From contig NZ_CP107913.1 in the NCBI RefSeq assembly GCF_036014115.1, positions 930,001-994,000 of the forward strand: 64,000 nt of DNA, read 5' to 3'. The position numbers and the translations under genes were made by a program. The DNA is from Streptomyces sp. NBC_00448 (GTDB lineage Bacteria > Actinomycetota > Actinomycetes > Streptomycetales > Streptomycetaceae). Below, one piece after another: positions 57,641 to 64,000 of the stretch (position 1 is its first letter; every line of letters starts with the position of its first letter). The notes beneath the pieces are model-generated. The model was not told the DNA's origin, searched no databases, and worked only from the letters and a program-made list of their open reading frames with translations.

Positions 57641-58086
57641 TAGGGGCGGCGGTCCTCCGGCTCATCCCTCGGGCCGCCCGCGCCACTCGGGCCACTCGCG
57701 CCCGGGCCGCCCGGGACCGCCGGGCCGAGCACGTCGACGACGAGCTTCGTGTGCTGCTGGTCGAGCCCTTCCACCATCACCACCGCGCACGCCTTCACCC
57801 GGGCCCGGTAGACGCGCGTGACCGGGAGGTCCGCGCGGGGTTCGAGCGGGTAGTCGTTCGGGGCGAAGCTGTTGCCGCCGTTGTCCCCGCGGTGGACGTG
57901 CATGTGGTTCATGTACCGGATGCCGGTCGTGACGTCGAGGATCACCGGGTGCCGGAAGGGCTGGTCCCACGCCGGGTACCACCTGTTGCGCTTCTTCTCC
58001 GGCCGCGTGTCGGCGAACTCGGTCACCTCGATCTCGTGTCCGGCCGGTATCGGGGCCGGGTAGTTGAGGATCAGCGTCGCTTCCAT
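57637..58086 (-). CDS. small protein of unknown function
   Basis: 149 residues, not recognised. The protein starts METLILNYP-like (MEATLILNYPAPIPAG), is beta-rich in the middle (HPVILDVTTGIRYMNHMHV), and ends in a Gly/Pro/Ser tail. Codon bias is normal for the region and the minus-strand frame is better than any other. Its stop shares CTAG with the stop of the AAA+ gene, so the two genes are exactly tail to tail. Confidence 0.75.
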   Translation of the reverse strand: MEATLILNYPAPIPAGHEIEVTEFADTRPEKKRNRWYPAWDQPFRHPVILDVTTGIRYMNHMHVHRGDNGGNSFAPNDYPLEPRADLPVTRVYRARVKACAVVMVEGLDQQHTKLVVDVLGPAVPGGPGASGPSGAGGPRDEPEDRRPY

Positions 58087-58210
58087 GCCGGGCAGCGTAA
58101 TGCCGCCGGGGGACGGAAGGGGGCCCGCACGCGCGCACGCCGTCCCCGTACCGTGCCGCCCGCCCGTACCGTGGCGCCCGTGGCGTGCCCGCAGTCGATA
58201 GTGTGCGCGC

Positions 58211-59401
58211 GTGAACAATGCCTCTGCCATGCCACCCGTCCCGTCCTCCTTCCGGCTGATCGTCACCGGAGGCGGCACCGGTGGACACACGTATCCCGCG
58301 CTCACCGCGATCCGTACCCTCCAGGCCCGGCTGGCGGCCGGCGGCGGATCGCTCGACGTCCTGTGGATCGGCACCGAGGAGGGGCTGGAGGCGCGGGTCG
58401 CCCCGGCCGAGGGCATCGCGTTCAACACGGTCGTCACCGGCAAGATCCGCCGCTCCAGCAACCCGCTGAAGATGGCGTCGCCGGCCAACATGCGGGACAT
58501 GGCCCGGGTGCCGCTCGGTGTCGCGCAGGCCCGGAAGATCGTCTCCGGGTTCCGGCCGGACGTGGTGCTCGCCACCGGCGGCTACGTCGCGGTGCCCGCG
58601 GGCCTGGCCACGCGCATGTGCAAGCGCCCGCTGGTGCTGCACGAGCAGACGGTGCGGCTGGGCCTGGCCAACCGCAAACTGGCCGGCTCCGCCGCCCGGA
58701 TCGCGCTGTCCTCCGACTCCTCGCTCGCCCTGCTGCCCGAGCAGTTGCGCCCCCTCGCGGTGGTGACCGGCAACCCGATCCGCCCCGAGGTGCTCTCCGG
58801 CCACCCGGACAAGGCGATCGACGCGCTGAACCTGTACGGCTTCGACCGGCGCCTGCCCACGGTGTACGTCACCGGCGGCGCGCAGGGCTCGCAGCAGATC
58901 AACGACGTGGTGCGCGACGCGCTGCCCTGGCTGCTGGAGCGGGCGAACGTCATCCACCAGTGCGGCCCGGCCAACGTGGACGACCTGCGCCGCCATGTGG
59001 CCTCGCTGCACCCGCAGTTGACGGCCCGCTACCACCTGACGGGTTTCGTCGGCCCCGAACTCCCCGACGTCCTCGCGCTCGCCGACCTCGTGGTCTCCCG
59101 CAGCGGCGCCGGCACCCTCGCGGAGCTGACCGCCCTCGGCAAGCCGGCCGTCTTCATCCCGCTCGCCACCTCCGCGGGCAATGAACAGGCGCACAACGCA
59201 CGGCACTTGGAGGAGTCCGGCGCCGCCGTCGCGCTCATCGGCGAGGTCACCGCCGACCGCCTGCTGGGCGCGGCCGGCCCGCTGCTGACCGACCCCGCGC
59301 GCCGCGCCGCGATGGCCGAACGCGCCCGCGCCCACGGCCGTCCCGACGCGGCGGACCGCCTCGTGGACGTGCTGCTCTCCGTCGCGGCGGCGTCCTCGTG
59401 A
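58211..59401 (+). CDS. MurG-like glycosyltransferase
   Basis: 396 residues, GT-B fold of family GT28. The N-terminal Gly-rich loop is VTGGGTGGHTYPALT. The mid-section has TGGYVAVPAGLATRMCKRPL and VLHEQTVRLGLANR, and the nucleotide-binding C-terminal half has VTGGAQGSQQIN, SRSGAGTLAELTALGKPA and GNEQAHNARHLEESG. All are MurG hallmarks (transfer of GlcNAc to lipid I). It stands alone, far from division genes, so it may be a second MurG-type enzyme for another acceptor, or a housekeeping gene moved from its cluster. The start is GTG 58211; an alternative start further in at ATG is possible. Confidence 0.9.
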   Translation: MNNASAMPPVPSSFRLIVTGGGTGGHTYPALTAIRTLQARLAAGGGSLDVLWIGTEEGLEARVAPAEGIAFNTVVTGKIRRSSNPLKMASPANMRDMARVPLGVAQARKIVSGFRPDVVLATGGYVAVPAGLATRMCKRPLVLHEQTVRLGLANRKLAGSAARIALSSDSSLALLPEQLRPLAVVTGNPIRPEVLSGHPDKAIDALNLYGFDRRLPTVYVTGGAQGSQQINDVVRDALPWLLERANVIHQCGPANVDDLRRHVASLHPQLTARYHLTGFVGPELPDVLALADLVVSRSGAGTLAELTALGKPAVFIPLATSAGNEQAHNARHLEESGAAVALIGEVTADRLLGAAGPLLTDPARRAAMAERARAHGRPDAADRLVDVLLSVAAASS

Positions 59402-59457
59402 CGGCACGCAGGTAAGGCATATGACCTAAGGCAGACAGCGTAAGGCGTACGACGTAC

Positions 59458-59490
59458 GGGCCCGGGTGCTCCCCGGGCCCTTACGTTTTT
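59458..59490 (+). terminator. rho-independent terminator after MurG-like gene
   Basis: Stem GGGCCCGGG / CCCGGGCCC (59458-59466, 59472-59480) with loop TGCTC, followed by TTACGTTTTT. Confidence 0.85.
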
Positions 59491-59549
59491 CCGGCCCGCG
59501 CGCCACCCGCGCCGCGCCGGAGCCGCGTTGATTGCCCGCTGCACGGCTC

Positions 59550-59579
59550 TTGTCAAAGCCGCGTCACGGCTCCTACGGT
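59550..59579 (+). promoter_or_regulatory. candidate promoter of GH27 gene
   Basis: TTGTCA (59550-59555), an 18-base spacer and TACGGT (59574-59579). A leader of about 155 bases precedes the ATG at 59742. Confidence 0.5.
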
Positions 59580-59741
59580 GTGGCCGCGAAAGAAAATGCT
59601 CGACTCTGTTTCATTACGTTGAATTGTCTGCGCAACAGCCGTCGTCAGCCGGACGATCGGCACAATTGCGCACGCTCAAAGGGCCGACCGGGTCGGTCCT
59701 GTTCAGTTCGGTTCATCGACACCGCGAGCAGAGGAACTTCT

Positions 59742-61775
59742 ATGCCAAGATCCGTCCGCAGGCTGATCGCCTGTGCGACCGCCGGCGCGCTGTGGGCAGG
59801 CGGCCTCGGTGCCGTGGCCGTGACCGCGGAAGTGGCCGTCGCCGCGGCGCCCGCCTCCGCACTCGACAACGGCCTCGCGCTGACGCCGCCGATGGGCTTC
59901 AACGACTGGAACGCCTTCGGCTGCAACGTCAGCGAGCAGCTCATCGAGCAGACCGCCGACTACCTGGTCAGCTCCGGGCTGAAGGACGACGGCTACACCT
60001 ACGTCAACATCGACGACTGCTGGCAGACGCACACCCGCGACGCCGACGGACGGCTCGTCCCGGACCCGGCGAAGTTCCCCGACGGGATCAAGGGCACCGC
60101 CGACTACGTGCACTCCAAGGGCCTCAAGCTCGGCATCTACGAGGACGCCGGCACCGCCACCTGCGCCGGATACCCGGGCAGCCTCGGCCACGAGACCACC
60201 GACGCGCAGTCGTTCGCGGACTGGGGCGTGGACTACCTCAAGTACGACAACTGCAACAACCAGAGCGACGGCACCCGCGCCGACTACGTCAAGCGCTACA
60301 CCGCGATGCGCGACGCGCTCAAGGCGACCGGCCGCCCGATCGTCTACTCGCTGTGCGAGTGGGGCGACCAGAACCCGTGGGAGTGGGCCGGCGACGTCGG
60401 CAACTCCTGGCGCACCACGGGCGACATCAACGACTCCTGGTCGAGCATGCTCAACATCGCCAAGGCGAACATGCCGCTGGGCGCCGACTCGGGACCGGGT
60501 CACTGGAACGACCCGGACATGCTGGAGGTCGGCAACGGCGGGATGACCGACACGGAGTACCGCAGCCACTTCTCGCTGTGGTCGGTCATGGACTCGCCGC
60601 TGCTCATCGGCACCGACCTGCGCAAGGCCACCCCGGAGACGCTGGCGATCCTCGGCAACAAGGACGTCATCGCGCTCAACCAGGACCCGTTGGGCTCGGC
60701 GGCCACCGTGGTCTCCTCCAGCGGCGGCGCGTACGTCCTGAGCAAGAAGCTGGCGAACGGCGACCGGGCCGTGGCCCTGTTCAACTCCTCCGACGCCGCC
60801 CAGCACATCTCCACCACCGCCAAGGCCGCCGGCCTGCCGCAGCGCGGCAGTTACGCCGTGCGCGACCTGTGGAGCCACACCGACTACGACAGCGCCGGCA
60901 CCCTGGCCGCGACCGTGCCCGCGCACGGCACCGTGCTGCTGCGGGTGAGCGGCAGCGCCACCGCCGGCGCGGCCGCCCTGCTCGACCCGGCGCTGCTCGA
61001 CACCGGCGTCTCCCACGCGCCCGACCACATCGAGCCCGGCAAGAGCGCGACGGTCGACAGCTACGCCACCAACCTCGGCGCGCTGCCCGCCACCGGGGTC
61101 GGCGTCACCCTCAACGGCCCGGCCGGCTGGACGGTGAAGGCCGCCGGCGCCACCCGCGGCCTGCTGCTGCCCAAGGGCCGTACGTTCAGCACGCCGTGGA
61201 AGGTCACCGTGCCGGCCGGGACCAAGCCGGGCTCCTACACCCTGTCCGGCACGGTCAGTTACGACCAGCCGCTCGGCCGCAAGCAGGTCACCGTGCCCCT
61301 GGCGGGCAGCGTCACCGTCGAGGTGCCGCCGCCATCCGGCACCAGCTACCTCAGCGACCTGGACTGGGTCACCGCCACCAACGGGTGGGGGCCGGTCGAG
61401 AAGGACGAGAGCAACGGTGAGACCGCGGCCGGCGACGGCAACCCGATCACCATCGGCGGCACCGTCTTCGCCAAGGGACTGGGCACCAACGCGCCGAGCA
61501 CCGTCACCTACTACCTCGGCGGCGGCTGCTCCAAGGTCACCGCGACCGTCGGCGTCGACGACGAGAAGAACGGCAAGGGCACCGTCGAGTTCGAGGTGAA
61601 CGCCGACGGCAAGCAGGTCGCCGACAGCGGAGTGCTGAAGAACTCCGACGGACCCAAGCCGCTCAGCGCCGACGTCACCGGCGCCCAGCAGGTCCAGCTG
61701 ATCGTCACCGACGGCGGCGACGGCAACGACAGCGACCACGCGGACTGGGCCGACGCCCAGGTCACCTGCTCCTGA
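59742..61775 (+). CDS. exported GH27 alpha-galactosidase with NPCBM domain
   Basis: 677 residues. The Sec signal peptide (MPRSVRRLIACATAGALWAG to ASA) is about 41 residues. The GH27 barrel starts with LTPPMGFNDWNAFGC. The nucleophile is Asp169 in DYLKYDNCNN and the acid/base is Asp257 in GHWNDPDML. The barrel is followed by the C-terminal beta-domain (SKKLANGDRAVALFN), a NEW3-like Ig module (~415-525), and an NPCBM carbohydrate-binding module (~540-677: FAKGLGTNAPSTVTYYLGGG). It releases alpha-linked galactose outside the cell. The start is ATG 59742 with GAGGAA five bases upstream; an upstream frame extension lacks a signal. Confidence 0.95.
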   Translation: MPRSVRRLIACATAGALWAGGLGAVAVTAEVAVAAAPASALDNGLALTPPMGFNDWNAFGCNVSEQLIEQTADYLVSSGLKDDGYTYVNIDDCWQTHTRDADGRLVPDPAKFPDGIKGTADYVHSKGLKLGIYEDAGTATCAGYPGSLGHETTDAQSFADWGVDYLKYDNCNNQSDGTRADYVKRYTAMRDALKATGRPIVYSLCEWGDQNPWEWAGDVGNSWRTTGDINDSWSSMLNIAKANMPLGADSGPGHWNDPDMLEVGNGGMTDTEYRSHFSLWSVMDSPLLIGTDLRKATPETLAILGNKDVIALNQDPLGSAATVVSSSGGAYVLSKKLANGDRAVALFNSSDAAQHISTTAKAAGLPQRGSYAVRDLWSHTDYDSAGTLAATVPAHGTVLLRVSGSATAGAAALLDPALLDTGVSHAPDHIEPGKSATVDSYATNLGALPATGVGVTLNGPAGWTVKAAGATRGLLLPKGRTFSTPWKVTVPAGTKPGSYTLSGTVSYDQPLGRKQVTVPLAGSVTVEVPPPSGTSYLSDLDWVTATNGWGPVEKDESNGETAAGDGNPITIGGTVFAKGLGTNAPSTVTYYLGGGCSKVTATVGVDDEKNGKGTVEFEVNADGKQVADSGVLKNSDGPKPLSADVTGAQQVQLIVTDGGDGNDSDHADWADAQVTCS

Positions 61776-61790
61776 CCGGCCCTCAGCACG

Positions 61791-61834
61791 CCTGTGGCGG
61801 CGACGCGTTCACGCGTCGCCGCCACAGGGCTTTT
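61791..61834. terminator. bidirectional terminator between GH27 and exported protein genes
   Basis: A perfect 17-bp stem (61791-61807 / 61812-61828) with loop TTCA, followed by GCTTTT on the plus strand. It lies between convergent genes and can serve both. Confidence 0.85.
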
Positions 61835-61848
61835 CCGGAACCGCTCGG

Positions 61849-62619
61849 CTACGAGACGAAGCCGCGGGTGATGTGCGTGCCGGAGCCGTCGTCGGCGGCC
61901 TGGTAGCCGGACTCCCCGACGCAGTCGCTGTACTCGTAGTCGGCCCTGGACGTGCCGCCCAGACCGCCCGCGTCGGTGGTGGTCGGACCACCGAACACGG
62001 CGTCGGTCCTGGGCATCTGCGCGCAGCTGGGAATGCCGGCGTAGTACTCGACGAACCCGCCCTGGGAGCCCTGCAGGTTCCCGCTGCCGGCCGGCAGGGT
62101 GTACGAGCCGATGTGCGTGGACACGCCGGTGACCGTGTCGGTGGCGGTCCCGGTCCAGGTGTCGGAGCCGGACTTGACCACCTTGAGCGCGTACTCGTGG
62201 CCGTACACCCCGTCGAACTCGACGGCGCAGCTGACACCCGCGCCGCCGTCGGCTCCGTCGCTGCAGTTCGGGTCCGACGTGGTGGTGCCGGCGTTGAAGC
62301 TGGAGAAGACGCCGTGCAGCCGCTCGTGGCCGCCGCTGTCGGCACGCGGCTGCAGGCCGGTGTAGCCGACGTCGGGGGCGTTGGTGAAGCCGAACTGCTG
62401 CGCGAAGTAGGTGCCTGACTGGTGGGCGGTCGCGGGGTTGACCGTGAACGGGAAGGTGATGTTGGTCAGCCCGGACGCGGGGGTGCCCGGGATCGACCAG
62501 CTCACCGCCACGTTGCCGCCGCCGACCGAGGCCGACGCCATCTGCGGTACCGCCATCACCATCGCTGCCGCGGCGCCCACTAAGGCGCACCGGCGAAGAG
62601 TCGTCGCTGTCGATGCCAT
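61849..62619 (-). CDS. exported protein of unknown function
   Basis: 256 residues. A Sec signal peptide (RRCALVGAAAAMVMAVPQMASA) ends near residue 31. The mature part is beta-rich with four Cys residues that could pair. Segments such as TYFAQQFGFTNAPDVGYTGL and SGNLQGSQGGFVEYYAG recall secreted actinobacterial DUF3472-like proteins, but that match is uncertain. The start is ATG 62619 with GGGGAA six to seven bases upstream. It lies between a GH27 enzyme and a lectin-type protein, so cell-surface glycan binding is possible. Confidence 0.8.
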   Translation of the reverse strand: MASTATTLRRCALVGAAAAMVMAVPQMASASVGGGNVAVSWSIPGTPASGLTNITFPFTVNPATAHQSGTYFAQQFGFTNAPDVGYTGLQPRADSGGHERLHGVFSSFNAGTTTSDPNCSDGADGGAGVSCAVEFDGVYGHEYALKVVKSGSDTWTGTATDTVTGVSTHIGSYTLPAGSGNLQGSQGGFVEYYAGIPSCAQMPRTDAVFGGPTTTDAGGLGGTSRADYEYSDCVGESGYQAADDGSGTHITRGFVS

Positions 62620-62667
62620 GTCTGTTCCCCTTGTCTGGGTGGGGGGTGGGGTGGGTGTGCTGATGTG

Positions 62668-64000
62668 CTACCGGCGGGCCGCGGTCAGCGTGAGGGTCTG
62701 CTCCGCGGCACTCCGGTTGCCGCCGACGGCGCTACCGGTGTGGTCGGTCCAACTGCGGGCCGGGGTGGTCTCGGTGCCGCGCCGGGGGTCGGCGGACAGT
62801 CCGAGTACCAGGCCGCTGTACCGGTTGACCAGCCGGAAGGTGCCGGTCTTCGCCCCGTGGGCGGACGTGCCGGGGATGACGAACCACTGCTGCCCGACGG
62901 TGGGTCCGCCGGCGCCGAGCGGGGTGACGGTCGGCTTGGTCCCCCAGGCGCGGGTGGCCGTGGAGGTGGTGGAGACGCCGAGCGCCTGGCCGGTGGCGGC
63001 GTTGGTGATCCGGTAGGAGCCGTCGCCGTTCGCGGTGAACTTCCATGCCTGCGCGGCCGATCGGGCCGCGGCGGGCCGAGCGGTGGCGGCGTGCGCGCCG
63101 CGGGACTGGGTGAGCACCCGTCCGGCGCCGCTCGCGATCGTGTAGGCCCGGTTCGAGACGACCGGGGCCGCGGCGGACTTGGCCGCGTCGATCGTCACAT
63201 CGGCGTACTGCCCGTCGGAGCCGTCCGCGCAGGCGATGGAGCAGTACGCGCGGAAGGTCTTGCCGACGATGGTGGAGCTGGTCTTGTTGGCGCTGTCCAG
63301 CATCCAGCGGTACCACGACGCGGTGGTGTACCCGCCGGTGTCGCCGAGCAGGGTCCACTTCTGCGTGGCCAGGTCGGCGGTGGCGTAGAACTGCTGGGGC
63401 GCGTTCCCGCTCTGGTCGACCGCCTGCGGCTCGCCGATGTAGAGGCCGAGGTAGGCGTCGTAGGAGACGTCCATCACGAACAGCGGTGAGGTGGGCGGCG
63501 CGGTGCCGGCCGCGACCTGCTGCTCGACGGTGCCGGGGGTGGCCGGGTCGTACTCCGCCGACGGGGCCGTGTAGCCGGTGTCACCGGGCGAGCTGACCGG
63601 CACGATGTTGCTCTCCTTGCCGCCCGTGCCGGGCTGCGACCAGGAGCCGTCGTACCACTTCTGCCAGGAGTCGGGCGCCATCTTCGCCGAGATCGGGGCG
63701 CGGGCCACGTGCTCGTAGAACGCCTTCCAGCCGCCGTTCTTGTCCACCGCGCGGGAGCCGTAGTAGACGTAGAAGTACCCCGAGGCGGTGTCGACGAACA
63801 GCCGCTGGTCACCGTCGCCGTAGTAGTAGCTCTGCTGCGGGAACGCCGTGGTGTCGCCGCGGGTGGTGCTGTACGGCGAGGTCAGCGCGTGGCCCTTGAT
63901 GGTCCACGTCCTGCCCTGGTCGGTGGACTCCGCGTAGTCGATCGCGTCGTAGTGGATGCCGTCGCCGAAGGGCTGCGGGGTGAACTCGTTGTGCACCAGC
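62668..64000 (-). CDS. Asp-box propeller with ricin-type lectin domain, N-terminus beyond window
   Basis: At least 443 codons; the frame is still open at the right edge and no signal peptide is inside the window. It carries an Asp-box (STDQGRTW) and blade-like repeats (YFYVYYGSR, LGLYIGEPQAV, FYATADLATQKWTLL) of a sialidase-like or GH43-like propeller. The last ~140 residues form a ricin-type (CBM13-like) lectin domain: YRITNAATGQALGV and FRLVNRYSGLVLGLS, each followed by a Q/W element. It is probably an exported glycan-binding or hydrolysing protein. Catalytic residues cannot be placed without the missing part. Confidence 0.85.
   Translation of the reverse strand, partial: LVHNEFTPQPFGDGIHYDAIDYAESTDQGRTWTIKGHALTSPYSTTRGDTTAFPQQSYYYGDGDQRLFVDTASGYFYVYYGSRAVDKNGGWKAFYEHVARAPISAKMAPDSWQKWYDGSWSQPGTGGKESNIVPVSSPGDTGYTAPSAEYDPATPGTVEQQVAAGTAPPTSPLFVMDVSYDAYLGLYIGEPQAVDQSGNAPQQFYATADLATQKWTLLGDTGGYTTASWYRWMLDSANKTSSTIVGKTFRAYCSIACADGSDGQYADVTIDAAKSAAAPVVSNRAYTIASGAGRVLTQSRGAHAATARPAAARSAAQAWKFTANGDGSYRITNAATGQALGVSTTSTATRAWGTKPTVTPLGAGGPTVGQQWFVIPGTSAHGAKTGTFRLVNRYSGLVLGLSADPRRGTETTPARSWTDHTGSAVGGNRSAAEQTLTLTAARR

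Larger units (their letters stand above)
59402..59741. other. intergenic region with terminator and GH27 promoter
   Basis: Besides the terminator and promoter listed separately, TAAGGC occurs three times at 15-base intervals (59412, 59427, 59441). The AT-rich patch 59580-59640 has no gene. Confidence 0.6.

Overview
The window is chromosomal DNA from a high-GC actinomycete, most likely a Streptomycetaceae member. The grounds are extreme G/C in third codon positions, frequent GTG and TTG starts, Tat- and Sec-exported glycosidases each paired with a LacI repressor, a PcaL fusion, and a MutA/MutB/MeaB operon. I found no tRNA, rRNA, CRISPR array or insertion sequence.

Region 1 (1-13236, minus strand) reads as one long carbohydrate operon: GH36-like glycosidase, Tat-exported clan-A glycosidase, ManD-type sugar-acid dehydratase, lipoprotein sugar-binding protein, two ABC permeases, and a very large toroid or lyase-like protein that runs off the left edge. 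It faces an SMP-30-like lactonase (13237-14160). The box GAGACAACGTTG lies before the GH36 gene, before the lactonase gene and before a LacI regulator at 19323-20384, so these three loci probably form one regulon. Inserted between them are a heterodimeric ABC exporter (14043-17995) and a dienelactone hydrolase (18498-19265). A GH2 beta-galactosidase and a second LacI regulator follow (20471-24810). That regulator faces a Tat-exported beta-propeller protein (25009-27198), and two identical inverted 18-base operators lie between them.

Region 2 (27375-38604) holds an alpha/beta hydrolase, an MFS pump, a catechol 2,3-dioxygenase-like enzyme with an FCD-type GntR regulator, an M55 D-aminopeptidase, and the methylmalonyl-CoA mutase operon mutA-mutB-meaB. 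The N-terminal arm of MutB is expanded by an 18-bp tandem repeat.

Region 3 (38743-54819) is aromatic catabolism. The minus-strand operon pcaI-pcaJ-pcaF-pcaH-pcaG-pcaB, then pcaL-pobA, encodes every step from 4-hydroxybenzoate through protocatechuate to succinyl-CoA and acetyl-CoA. It faces an unusual regulator made of two fused IclR units, across a perfect palindrome. A smaller unit (cupin, frameshifted FAH-family enzyme, GlcG/HbpS-like protein) and a FadR-type GntR gene share the box CTTGnTGTCAAG. The region is partly decayed: an N-terminal threonine synthase remnant sits between pcaL and pcaB, and an MFS gene and an aldehyde dehydrogenase gene have been joined by a deletion.

Region 4 (55268-64000) contains a beta-helix/AAA+ ATPase fusion, a small conserved-looking protein, a MurG-like glycosyltransferase outside any division cluster, an exported GH27 alpha-galactosidase with a carbohydrate-binding domain, an exported protein of unknown function, and an exported Asp-box propeller with a ricin-type lectin domain that is cut by the right edge.
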